Shown piece by piece: positions 47,121-58,411 of a stretch of DNA of 64,000 nucleotides. The DNA lies in the NCBI GenBank assembly GCA_902702965.1, contig CACRXP010000149.1:1045673-1109672 (forward strand), in the 5' to 3' direction. Below the pieces are notes generated by a model. That model was not told the origin of the DNA and did no database searches. It was given only the letters and a program-made list of their open reading frames with translations. Numbering within the stretch: position 1 is the first letter of the stretch; the number at the start of each line of letters is the position of its first letter. Position numbers and translations under genes: made by a program. Source of the DNA: Spirometra erinaceieuropaei (lineage: Eukaryota; Platyhelminthes; Cestoda; Diphyllobothriidea; Diphyllobothriidae).

Positions 47121-47314
47121 CCTTGTTTAATTTCCGAGGGAACTAATACGCAAACTTGGAGTAAGTTCTTCGTCAACAGATATTGTCAGTACGTTAAATA
47201 ATTACTAAATTCAGCCCAAACAGTCGTATCAAATTTTGGACCGTGACCGAAAAGGTCAGTCCCGAAGGATGTGCTCTAAGTTTGTTCATTAATTTCCTCG
47301 GAAATTAAACAAGG
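47121..47314. mobile_element. Small inverted-repeat element M1, copy b
   Basis: ccttgtttaatttccgagg (47121) faces cctcggaaattaaacaagg (47296-47314). The element is 194 bp, related to 8857-8977 and duplicated at 55887-56083. Confidence 0.75.
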
Positions 47315-48666
47315 CAAGGTCAAGTTTGTGCCACTTTTACATACGCGGTCTTTAACTGGGAGTTTGGTCTTGAAGTCCGCCAATTATCTCCGCGGCTGAG
47401 GAAGGTGGCGGGGGTGGGAAAGCCTGAATGTTCGAACCCGGTGGATGAGTCATCCGCAAGCGGTTCTTGGGGCGTGCGAAACGGGACGCCCTCCTCTAGG
47501 GCCTTTTAAAGCGACCTCTACAAATCTCGGGCTCTGATGATGGGCAGTTGCATGCATTGTTTAAAACGCCAAACCACGCATTCACCTCATTCTGCGAACA
47601 CTTTTTCTGCTTCTGTTAAGTATTCAGGTTTCTCTACGGAAGCTCCATCAATATGGGTCGAAAGAAGAGACCTTGTGCGTCAATGTGTCATGAGATCGAG
47701 CTGGAATTAAGAGACAAACTTTAAAAAAAATACGGGGAGCTTATGTTTTGTCTATAATCGGCTCGGAAACGCATTCTTACCGGGAAATTGGGACACACAG
47801 GCGCGTCCATAACGAGTGGGGCTGCGGAAAACCAGTACATAACGCGCGAAAACTAAGGGAAAATCTCAGGTATTATGGGTAAATATGCTAGTTTGCTTTA
47901 GTGACTATTAAGTCTCAGATTAAGCGTCGCAAAAAACTAGCCGCAGGTAGCCAGTAAAAACTTATTAAGCGGAGAATATGTGTTTGGCCTGTCAAGATCA
48001 TGGAAACTGAGCAGCCAAAGAATGTGACAAATCAGACGTAAACCGTAGATGAAAGTCTTAGGAAGTGGGTGCCAAATGACTCCCTAACCCCAAACACCAA
48101 CGTTAAACCGTAAGCCTTAAATCCTAATTGTAAAACCCGAATCCTAGGGTAATGATGAATCATAATCGCAACAGTCTGCGAAGCACCTCATCTTGAATGT
48201 ATCCGCCTGCTGAAATTAACAATGGTACGAAAGTGATAAATCCTGACCACCTACTCAAATCAATAATAGTACGAAAGTGATAACTTATTGACTAAGCAGG
48301 ACATCGTTTCCATATCCAACCCAATAGAGCGCTGGGTTTCTTTCACTCTGGGGGGGCGTTACCCAGGATCCCATAGAAAGTCGTACGGAGAATTGTACTC
48401 TATCCGAACTTTAGTAGCTGAACTTGCTGCTTGAGATACCCCATGCCCAGCAAAACAATCCCGATGGGTGCCTCCTGTTTTTGCGGAATGTTGTCTGAGA
48501 ATCGCAGTTTACCATCAAGTACACATTACAGAATTAGGTCGTTACCGATTGGTTATCATCCATTGGAATGATGATTGAGAGCGAAGACTCATTCTTAATA
48601 ATCCACTCTTTTTCTAAACCTTTGGCCCCAGAAGCCATTTTTATCTAGCTCAAACGTCTTATCTTC
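47315..48666. other. Duplicated intergenic DNA with a telomere-like patch
   Basis: A gctctgatgatggg...gtttaaaacg motif at 47530, reminiscent of retroelement ends, and a degenerate telomere-like patch (ctccctaaccccaaacacc, ccttaaatcctaa) at 48081-48130. No gene. Matching DNA: 56084-57444. Confidence 0.5.
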
Positions 48667-49023
48667 TGTTACGGAGAGCCACGGTCTATGGCGAAACGGC
48701 GACGCATCCACGCGCCGTTCAGCGTGCAAGCCGGTCGCGGTGCGTTAACTTGGAGGGCCAATTAACGTGTGCTGCAGTATCGAGCATGCGGGATGGCTTT
48801 GCCCACGCGTGCGGCCCAGTTAATGGCTCGTCTAATATTCAGGACTTTTCGGTGAGGAAATTCTCACGCACGCAATAGCCAATCCGCGACCGGTACGCCA
48901 TGGGCAGGAATGCTCTAGAACGCTCTCAAAGGCTTGCACACCATTGGCCGGAAGGCTTTCAATAAAGTGGTCGTTTTCCGAACTGGATCTCTTTCGTTTC
49001 CATCTATTTGTCGGATCATAACA
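48667..49023 (+). mobile_element. Solo LTR, copy 1 (internally deleted)
   Basis: Begins TGTTACGGAGAGC and ends CATAACA, with inverted TGTTA/TAACA tips. It is flanked on both sides by tcttc (48662-48666 and 49024-49028), a 5-bp target duplication. About 65 bp present in the other copy (57445-57865), including its TATA region, are missing here. No internal retroelement sequence remains, so it is a solo LTR. Confidence 0.85.
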
Positions 49024-49517
49024 TCTTCCATACTTTCTCTTTGTGCAGTAGATGAGGATATAAAGGGATCGAGGAGCTTGCGGTAAGTCGATTGTGGACT
49101 AGTCCACCGCGAAACACACTTTTAATACTATGTCATTCTGAAATAATACTACGTTTTGCAGTTATACAGCCATAGTTAGAATAATTTGTCATTAGGAAAA
49201 CAGTTTGGCGGGTATTTGTTGGTGTCGTTATGCATCGCAAACATCATCCAGTGGCAAAAATCTAAATAGAATAGATAGGTGAGGCAGCATAAATTAAGTC
49301 AGGCCTATTGCATCAATTGTCGGCACGAGTTGGGTGTTATGTAAAAAGAAGAACACGAAGAAAGCCAGAGGAGGCGGCGATTCAGCATAGAACTGCTGTC
49401 CTAAGACCCGATTTCAGGCAATACACTGATTAATTTTTAACTTCAGCCGTGTCCACGGATGAAAGTGAGAGGGGCGAATTAGGGCGTCAAGCGCCGGTGC
49501 AAACCTCCCATTGTGGT

Positions 49518-49563
49518 TCTCCTCCTCCTCCTCCTCCTCCTCCTCCTCCTCCTCCTCCTCCAC
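49518..49563 (+). repeat. CTC trinucleotide microsatellite, copy 1
   Basis: An uninterrupted run of about 15 CTC units. The counterpart at 58361-58411 has a different length and an interruption, and is followed by extra CAC triplets. Open frames of poly-Leu or poly-Glu over it are artefacts. Confidence 0.95.
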
Positions 49564-50530
49564 CACCATCGAAACCACCAACAACTCCTCAGGAGTCATA
49601 AAACTCAAATATTGCGCTCAAGCGAGGTAGACTACCTTTTCTTTCTTTCTTCTGCACCTTTTTCTCTCAAGTATTCCCCTTGTTACACTGCTATACAGTT
49701 TTGTGTCACGTGAGGAGTGTACGACTAGAACGAAATCTGACAGATGTTAACGAAGTATTATTTTTGAGCGAGTTTCCAGGCATTTACTGAAGTTTTCCTG
49801 GTCAAGGAGTGCTTGCCAGATCGAAAAAACAAGTCACCTAAAAGGTGGCATTTTTGTAAGGCATATAGACTGGCTGCAAGTACAATTTTCCTTAACTAAG
49901 TAATCTGCTCGATTAAAGCTGATGCCGATTAACCTCTTGCGCGTTCATCAGATGCCAAACATACGACGAGGAAGCAGTTCAGTTCGCCTATAATTAATTT
50001 AAAAAGTGAATTATTCCCGTCCGTTAAGACTGTTTCACGCGTGCATACAATGCATCTGCAAAGGCAAATCACACTCGCGTATGGGATTCATAAACACGAA
50101 ATAAAAAGTCATGTGCATGTCAGACTGTGCATAACGACGGCAAAACTATCATTATGAAATAATGAGAAAAGTAGAATCAACATACTGGGGATACGAAAAA
50201 AGACAACGGACTTCCGGGGTTAAGTAAACAAAAGTGAGGCAAAAACGTTGCTGGCGGTTATTTAGCACCAAGTCGGAAAAAGAATTTTCTCAATTAATAA
50301 AATCATTCTGACTTAGCAGGTAATTGCGCTTTTTGACGAGCAGACAAAGGGCAAGCGTCCATACGTTAACACGATGACATGAAAAAGGATTACCTACGTG
50401 TCTAAAGTAGACTCCGCATACAACGGTCCAACGAACATGCAGATACCCTGCACACACACGCGATGTCCTTGCCCATCGATCTAACACGGTGTCAGGGTCT
50501 TTGAAATATCGGTCGATACTTTTTCGTTAG

Positions 50531-52781
50531 AACGAATGCAGAGTTGGTGGTTCATCGTGTCTCAGACAGTCTAGAGATGATGTATAACTTTTTGGATAAT
50601 TTCCTTCGCCTCATTATCGCCCTTATTGTTCCTGAATTGTTGCAACATAAGGTTAGGCATGCCTTCAGGTCCCTGACTAGCTTGATTTCACGTTATCTCT
50701 TCCCATCTCGGAACTCGATAGAATCGCCACTTGGTGAGTGCTCTGTTAGTTTTGACTGCTACTGCATTGGATGCTTCGAAGCTAGGTTTTTAAAGTGAAC
50801 TATGATCTGGTTTCGTCCGATTGTCGTTTTTTATCTTGCGCAGTCGTAGACTGACAGTGAGGAAGGGCATATTGTCGAACTTTTTGCTCTAATACTGATT
50901 AGAGATTGTCGGACAAATTATGAAATGTAGTGGGGAGAGTCTTAAATGAATGTTCGATTCAATTAGAGCACACGATCCGAGTTTCCCATGAGCCCTGATG
51001 GTGCATGATTAATATCATTCTTATCTGCCATGAAAATTTTTTGGTCTACTTGCCTCTACTTTGTAGTTCATGCTACTTCAACCAGCCTCCGGCCTAAAAC
51101 ACAAGATCCTCCGGTCACCAGTCTCCTTCTCCAACATAAGCAGCATTACAATCATAAGGACAATCTATACACTGATCCAGTCTACGGATCTCGGGAACCC
51201 CAGTACCAACATCAAGGTGAAACGAGGGAACTAGAGGAGGTCTTTAGACACGGCGGCGGCGGCAGCAGCAGCAGCAGCAACAGCAACAACAGAAGGAACA
51301 TTGGCTGTGACAAGGTCCATAACAGAAGCGAAAGCAGCAGCGACAGCAGAGTTAGTGGCACGAACGGAATCGGTTGTGACAACATCGGAAATGGCAACGA
51401 CAGCGACAGCAGTAGTGACGGCGGCGGATGCAAAGAAGGAAGGGAAAATAATGATAAAAGTGAAACTGACAGCAGCAGCAACAGAAGCAACGGAAGCAGC
51501 ATCGGCAGCAGCGGCGACATCAGCAACAACAACAGCAGCGAAGGAAATATTATAACCAATGACGAAATTAGAAGCAACAAAACTGACAGCCAAGGAAGAA
51601 GCAGTGGCAACAGCAGTGGCAGCAGCAGCGACAGCAGCAACAACAACAGCAGCGAAGGAAATATTATAACCAATGACGAAATTAGAAGCAACAAAACTGA
51701 CAGCCAAGGAAGCAGCAGCAGCGACAGCAGTGGCAGCAGCAACGGCAGCAGCAGCGACAGCAGCAAAGACAGAATACTCGACAACGGCTTCAAGGTATCC
51801 TCTCTGGTGGCACCCCATCCAAGTTCAGCACCACCACCACCACAGGGTCATTCATCCAGATGTCCAAATTCTTCAGCGCTCAAACCTATTGGCTCCTCGA
51901 GGATGCTCAGGTAGGCGTATCTCCCGATCAATTTTCGCACCATTAATTTCTGTTTAGATACTCCTACTTCTAATCTAGATACGGAATTCAGTCATCCCAC
52001 GGAGAAGTCATCTCAAAAGGGGAACGACCAATCCACTTCCAAATGAAATGTCCTGAACGTGATCCGCACGGATCGCTTAGAGGAGTAGAGGGAGGTGGAT
52101 CTTGGTGCGCACGATGCGAATTCCTCCAACTCAAGGCCCAGGGTACGTCCTCTTCTGTCTGCATCCTCCATTTGGCCTATAAGAATGCATAAAACTCATT
52201 CGCTTTCGCAGGACTCTCAACCGGTACTGTCGCCGTCCTGAAGAAGGGAACTTCTGTAGACAAAGACGATGACAGTTCGCTCGCTAGTGAACCATTACTC
52301 GGTCATCTCAATCAAAGTTCCAGCAGCCTAGAACCCTCCAAGTCGTTGTCGACAGACTCTTCGGCACATCCGTCTGCGGAGTCATTCCATGATTGGAAGA
52401 TTTCCCCTCGTAAGTGCTACAATAAGAATGCAGCATTTGTCTGGTAGTGATGCACTTTCCAGCATAAGAAATTAATGCTTTGTTCATAAGTCTGGAGAAG
52501 TATTGATAACTTCATTCTACGTCCAATAGAAATGAGAAGGGTCACAGTTCCACATCTGTACACTGTTAAGCACTAATTCTTGGGGAATTTGGGTCGCGTA
52601 CCTACAAGAATGTTAATCGGTCACAATATCCTCACATGATTCCTTACCCACAGATTTTAGAAGACATCGTCTGTCACTCTCATATCCACTGAACGCAACT
52701 ATTAACACCTGAACCGGGTTGAGCACGTCTCCTGTTTATTTTGCTTTAGGGCCCACGCCTTCGTATTTCTATGTGGACGTG
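50531..52781 (+). CDS. Duplicated gene block, copy 2 (exons 0-4)
   Basis: Exon 0 50531-50733 (acceptor tttttcgttag, donor GTGAGT), exon 1 51067-51910 (acceptor ctctactttgtag, donor GTAGGC), exon 2 51979-52142 (donor GTACGT), exon 3 52212-52409, exon 4 52750-52781 (GTAAGT). All phases fit. Exon 0 encodes RVSDSLEMMYNFLDNFLRLI and IALIVPEL, a membrane-like helix. Exon 1 encodes a long Ser/Asn/Gly/Asp-rich tract written in AGC, AAC and GGC triplets, ending PPPPQGHSSRCPNSSAL. Exon 2: EVISKGERPIHFQMKCPERD and SWCARCEFLQLKAQG. Exon 3: GTVAVLKKGTSVDKDDDSSL. Exon 4: PTPSYFYVDV; read-through gives VSSR and a TGA at 52794. These are internal or 3' exons; the gene's 5' part is not identified. The family is not recognised; the exon 0 helix loosely resembles the last helix of anoctamins (LRxx.xxIPDxP), a weak guess. 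A 38-codon in-frame duplication in exon 1 (51522-51711) is private to this copy. Confidence 0.65.
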
Positions 52782-52829
52782 GTAAGTTCCCGATGATTAC
52801 GAGGAACATAGCAGTCACACATATCGGAC

Positions 52830-55441
52830 CCCTGAGTCAACCCTCTCACTGTTATGCAGATCTCTGACTGTCCTTTCGACTCACTCCTTGGGCAGTTCCC
52901 CCGCCTGCCAACCCCTCATTTCGAGAAGTGGGCATCAGACACACAGTCACCCGCCGCATTTCTACCACTGGACCTCCCAAATCTTGTCGACCACGTCGTA
53001 TTGCTCCAGATTGCCAAGACATAGTTCGAACACAGGCTTGCGCTCGACATCATCTGACAGTCCGACAGCTGTTGGGCTTCATCTCGTCCCAAAGAAGAGC
53101 GGCGATTGGCGACCGTGTGGTGACTAGAGGGCTTTAAACTCAATGACTATCCTGAAGATTTGCCTTGTTCGTGATTACCACCAAACTCCAATCGAGGCCA
53201 GTGATGTGCCGAAAACTGAAGTGAGCACTCCCTTTGGGTTAGTCGAATTCACCCGTATGCCTTTTGGTCTGAGGAACACCACTCAAACTTTTCAAAGGTT
53301 CATTGATCAGGTGCTGCGAGGTCTCCACTTCATCTACGCCAACATTGATGATTTGCTGGTGGCTAGTTCTGTAGCTACTGAACACGAAATTCATCTTCGA
53401 CAAGTCTTTGAACGACTCAACTCCTTCGGCGTTGTAATCGATGCTGCTAAATGGGAGTTTGGAGTCCCCAGTGTACTCTTCCTGGGTCACGAAGTGAACT
53501 CTGATGGGATAAAACCCGTCCCTGTAAACGTCTCGGCCATAGCAACTTTTCCCGTTTCGACAACCATCAATCAGCTACGCCGCTTCTTGGCGATGGTGAA
53601 CTACTATAACCGTTTTCTTCCCCATAGTGCCACCATACTGTAGCCACTCAACAGTCCGTTGGCTTACGACAAGAAGACATTAGTAATGACTGAGGATGCC
53701 GTCAAGTCCTTCAATGACGTCAAGGCCGCACTTGCGATCGCAACGCTACTTGCCCACCCCCGCGCCGATGCCCCTCTAACTCTCATGACAGATGCTTCCA
53801 ACACTGCCGTTGGTGCATCACTTCAGCAAACTGTTAGTGGTGTTCTACAACCGCTGGCGTTCTTCTCGAAGAAGCTCAGCCCAGCAGAAACCCGCTACAG
53901 TGTCTTCGGCCGAGAACTCCTTGCTGTCTATCTATCCATCCGGCACTTCCGACATTTTCTTGAGGGTCGCGAATTTGTCGTTCTAACAGACCAAAAGCCA
54001 CTCGTTTTTGCACTGATGACCTCTCCCGATCGATACTCGCCCTGTGAGATTCGTCATCTAAATTTCATCTCACAGTTTCCCTGCGACACCTAACATGTCC
54101 ATGGTAAGGACAACGTGGTTGCTGATGCTTTCTCGAGAATCGAGATGAAGTCCGTCGCAACAGATGCCATAGACTTCACACTCATGGCTGAGGCTCCACG
54201 ATCAGATGACGAACTCTCCCAATACCGCCAAGAGGATTCTTCTTTACGTCTTTAAGAGGTCCCCCTTCCCACTGGCGTTGGCACCATAACGTGTGACCTT
54301 TCTACCGGACACGAATGTCCTTTTGTCCCAGCAACTTTACGACGACAAGTGTTCAACGCTCTTCACAATCTATCCCACCCTGGAGTCCGGGCGGCAGTGA
54401 ATCTCATCACTGACCGATTCGTCTGGTCTAACATCAACCGGGATGTACGACGTTGGACCCGATCCTGTCTACCGTGTCAGTTCACTAACGTCCATCGGCA
54501 TACTGTTACCCCGCCAGGTGCCTTCGCTACTCCTGATGTACGTTTCAGTCATATACACATTGGCCTGGTAGGTCCGCTTCCACTATCTAACGGTGCCGCC
54601 TATATGCTGACATGCATTGACCGCTTTACTCGGTGGCCGGTTGCTGTCCCCATTCCGGACATCAGTGTCAAAACCGTGGCAAAAGCATTCCTGACCCATT
54701 GGGTGTCTAATTTTGGAGTTCCTGCAGCGGTTACCACTAATTGGGGCTCCTAATTCGAGTCCACGTTGTTTTGCAAGCTCACTTCCCATCTCGGCACCAA
54801 TCGAATTCCAACAACAGCATACCACCCTCAAGCAAATGGTCTCGTTGAACGTTTCCACCGACAGCTCAAGACTGCCCTAATGGCCCAACTCGATCCTTCT
54901 CGATGGTCCGATCACCTTCCCTTGATAATGTCCCTCCGTCCCACTCTCAAGGCCGATATCGGTTGCAGTGCAGCTGATCTTGTCTACAGAACTTCCCTAC
55001 GACTGCCCGGTGAGTTGTTATCGCCTTCAAACGTGCTAACGTTTTTTGAACCTTGAAGTTGTGTGGAGCGGTAACGTAGTTTCATGCAAATCTCTGCGAA
55101 ACGCCCCCTCGGGCCTCACCGGGCAATTTCTTAATCCCTCCCGACCTGGATACGGGCGATTTCGTCTGGGTTCGGCATGACGCTGTCCGAGACCACGCCA
55201 ACCACCCTATGGCGGGCCGTATAGTCCTTCTCGATCTGACAAAGATGTTGTCATCGATCGCATTAGCAACACCGACACAGTCAGCATTGATCGTGTCAAG
55301 CTGGCCTACATCGAAGACAGTGATCATTGCTCACCCCAACACTGTACCCCGCCGCAGACAGTGATGCCTCCTCCAGATTTTTGGTTGGCTAGTATGTCGA
55401 CGCCTTCACTTCGTTTGGTGTCAAGGTGGAGTTGTAGTAGC
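52830..55441 (+). pseudogene. Ty3/gypsy pol relic, copy 2
   Basis: Same content as copy 1: RT ([20 protein letters not shown], catalytic box NIDD intact), RNase H ([36 protein letters not shown]), integrase zinc-binding region (LSHPGVRAAVNLITDRFVW, SCLPCQ) and core (HIGLVGP, TTNWGS, NGLVERFHRQLK). Here two integrase Asp residues are changed (Gly and Asn), while copy 1 keeps them. Stops at 54091, 54256 and 54751 are shared with copy 1, and TAG at 53641 is private. The C-terminal region has a deletion near 55377. Dead and duplicated as part of the 8.9-kb unit. Confidence 0.92.
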
Positions 55442-55827
55442 CGCTTCAGTCACCCTTTCTCCTGCTCAGTTTTGTCGGTCGATGGCCCCGACAATCGTTA
55501 ACAGGCCGTCGACACACGACCACCCCAGCCGGCTAGAACTAGGGCACCTCCTGTCCAGCTTCGGTGACTCCATGCCTCTCCAATCCGTCCAATCACGTGA
55601 CCAGCACTCAACCAGTCACCCACTCCTGCTGACACAGACATTCACGCCCGCGTAAACAACACACCGTGACTGACGCCCTCCGGTTATGGAGGCTTAGCTC
55701 TATCACAAGCGAACAGCCAACTCACGGCAAACTGCCCTGTGTGCAGAATGAACCTGTACTCACAGCTCCCTTACTTCTGACATAAGACGGAACGAAATTA
55801 TTGTGTGCAGTTACGGTTGATCTTACA
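55433..55827 (+). repeat. Candidate 3' LTR of gypsy copy 2
   Basis: Counterpart of 46579-47061 with the same TGTAG start and cttaca end. It lacks about 85 bp near 55570 that are present in copy 1. Tentative for the same reason. Confidence 0.35.
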
Positions 55828-55886
55828 TCCTTGACCGCCACAGCTCCCCGTGTGTTTTCAGGTACATGAACTCTGGTTTCATCCTG

Positions 55887-56083
55887 CCTTGTTTAATTTC
55901 CGAGGGAATTAAAACGCAAACTTGGAGTAAATTCTTCGTGAACAGATATTGTCAGTACGTTAAATAATTACTAAATTCAGCCCAAATAGTCGTATCAAAT
56001 TCTGGACCGTGACCGAAAAGGTCAGTCCCGAAGGACGTACTCTAAGTTTGCCCATTAATTTCCTCGTAAATTAAACAAGGCAA
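55887..56083. mobile_element. Small inverted-repeat element M1, copy c
   Basis: ccttgtttaatttccgagg faces cctcgtaaattaaacaagg. Duplicate of copy b, not an independent insertion. Confidence 0.75.
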
Positions 56084-57444
56084 GGTCAAGTTTGTGCCAC
56101 TTTGACGTACGCGGTCTTTAACTATGAGTTTGGTCTTGAAGTCCGCCAGTTATCTCCGCGGCTGAGGAAGGCGGCGGTGGCGGGGGGTGGGGAAGTCCGA
56201 ATGGTCGAACCCGGTGGATGAGTCATCCGCAACCGGTTCTTGGGGCGTGCGAAACGGGACGCCCTCCTCTAGGGCCTTTTAAAGCGACCTCTACAAATCT
56301 CGGACTCTGATGATGGGCAGTTGCATGCATTGTTTAAAACGCCAAACCACGCATTCACCTCATTCTGCGAACACTTTTTCTGCTTCTGTTAAGTATTCAG
56401 GTTTCTCTACGGAAGCTCCACCAATATGGGTCGAAAGAAGAGACCTTGTGCATCAATTTGTCATGAGATCGAGCTGGAATTAAGAGACAAACTTAAAAAA
56501 CAATGCGGGGAGCTTCTGTTTTGTCTATAATCGGCTCGGAAACGCATTCATGCCGGGAAATTGGGGCACACAGGCGCGTCTATAATGAGTGGGGCTGCGG
56601 AAAACCAGTACATAACGCGCGAAAACTAAGGGAAAATCCCAGGTATTATGGGTAAATATGCTAGTTTGCTTTAGTGACTATTAAGTCTCAGATTAAGCGT
56701 CGCGAAATACGAAAAACTAGTCGCAGGTAGCCAGTAAAACCTATTAAGCGGAGAATATATGTGGGTGGCCTGTCAAGATCATGGAAACTGAACAGCCCAA
56801 GAATGTGACAAGTCAGACGTAATCCGTAGATGAAAGTCTTAGGAAGTGGGTGTCAAATGACTCCCTAACCCCAAACACCAACGATAAACCCTAAACCTTA
56901 AATCCTGGTTGTAAAACCCGAATCCTAGGGCAATGATGAATCATAATCGCAACAGTCTGCGAAGCACCTCATCTTGAATGTATCCGCCTGCTGAAATTAA
57001 CAATGGTACGAAAGTGATAAATGTTGACCACCTACTCAAATCAATAATAGTACGAAAGTGATAGCTCATTGACTCAGAAGGACATCATTTCCGAATCCAA
57101 GCCAATAGAGCGCTGGGTTTCTTTCACTCTGGGGGGCGTTATCCAGGATCCCATAGAAAGTCGTACAGAGAATTGTACTTTATTCGAACTTTAGTAGCTG
57201 AACTTGCTGCTTGAGACACCCAATGCCCAACAAAACAATCCCGACGGGCGCCTCCTGTTTTTGCGGAATGTTGTCTGAGAATCGCAGTTTACCGTCAATT
57301 ACACATTACAGAACTAGGTCGTTACCTATTGCTTATCATCCATTGGAATAATGATTAAGAGCGAAGACTCATTCTTATTAATCCACTTTTTCTAAACCTT
57401 TGGCCCCAGGAGTCACTTTTATCTAGCACAAACGTCTTATCTTC
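56084..57444. other. Duplicated intergenic DNA with a telomere-like patch
   Basis: Counterpart of 47315-48666, including the ctctgatgatggg motif (56308) and the telomere-like patch at 56862-56915. No gene. Confidence 0.5.
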
Positions 57445-57865
57445 TGTTACGGAGAGCGGAAATGGTGCAGAGCCACTGTCTATGGCGAAACGGCGACTCA
57501 TCCACGCGCCGTGCAGCGTGCAAGCCGGTCGCGGTGCGTTAACTTGGAGGGCTAATTAACGTGTGCTGCAGTATCGAGCACGCGTGATGGCTTTGCCCAC
57601 GCGTGCGGCCAGTCAATGGCTGGGGAGGGAATGCTCACGCACGCAATAGCCGATCCGCGACCGCCACACCATGGGCAGGAATGCTCTAGAACGCTCTCAA
57701 ATGCTGGCACACCATTGGCCGGAATGTTCCAGAACGCACAGGGGACCATATAAATAAGGCGTGTTTCTGACGCGTAGTAACTCCCTGTGTTTGAAGGCTG
57801 TCAATAGAGTGGTCGTTTTCCGAACCGGATCTCTTTCTGTTCTATCTGTGTGTCGGGTCATAACA
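57445..57865 (+). mobile_element. Solo LTR, copy 2 (complete, 421 bp)
   Basis: TGTTACGGAGAGCGG at the start, gtcataaca at the end, with tcttc target duplications at 57440-57444 and 57866-57870. It contains a TATA box (accatataaataagg) at 57746-57760, as expected at the U3/R border of an LTR. Whether it belongs to the same family as the gypsy relics is unknown; its tips differ from the candidate LTR at 55433. Confidence 0.9.
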
Positions 57866-58360
57866 TCTTCCATACTTTCTGTTTGTGCAGTAGATGAGGG
57901 TATAAAGGGGCTCGATGAGCTTGCGGTAAGTCGATTGTGGACTAGTCCATCGCGAGACACACTTTTAGTACTATGTCATTCTGAAATAATCCAACGTTTT
58001 GCAGTTATACAGCCATAGTTAGACTAATTTGTCATTAGGAAAACAGTTTGGCGGGTATTTGTTGGTGTCGTTATGCATCGCGACACATCATCCAGTGGCA
58101 AAAATCTAGGTAGAATAGGTAGGTGAGGCAGCATAAATTAAGTCAGGCCTATTGCATCAACTCTCGGCACGAGTTGGGTGTTATGTAAAAAGAAGAACAC
58201 GAAGAAAGCCAGAGGAGGCGGCGATTCAGCATAGAACTGCTGTCCTAAGACCCGATTTCAGGCAAGACACTAATTAATTTTTAACTTCAGTCGTGTCCGC
58301 GTAAAAAGTGAGAGGGGCGAATTAGAACGCCAAGCGCCGGTGTAAACCTTCCGTTGTGGT

Positions 58361-58411
58361 TCTCCTCCTCCTCTTCCTCCTCCTCCTCCTCCTCCTCCTC
58401 CTCCTCCTCCA
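58361..58411 (+). repeat. CTC trinucleotide microsatellite, copy 2
   Basis: CTC/TCC units with one CTT interruption, followed by CACCAC-type triplets to about 58445. It differs in length from copy 1, showing repeat change after duplication. Confidence 0.95.

Noticed and set aside
47530..47580. Another hammerhead core (ctctgatgatggg)
   Set aside because: No stem II hairpin and no GAAA at the expected distance.
49414..49713. Poly-Glu / poly-Leu frames over the CTC repeat (also 58287-58601)
   Set aside because: Composition is wholly due to the microsatellite, and repeat length differs between the duplicated copies.
51212..51818. Long antisense poly-Leu and poly-Ala frames (also at 60055-60646)
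   Set aside because: They are mirror readings of the AGC/GCA triplet tract of exon 1; the sense frame has matched splice sites and phases, the others do not.
51979..52142. Exon 2 as part of an ephrin ectodomain (GSLRG...GG.WC..R)
   Set aside because: Only a short stretch looks similar, upstream ephrin motifs are missing, and the flanking exons do not fit.
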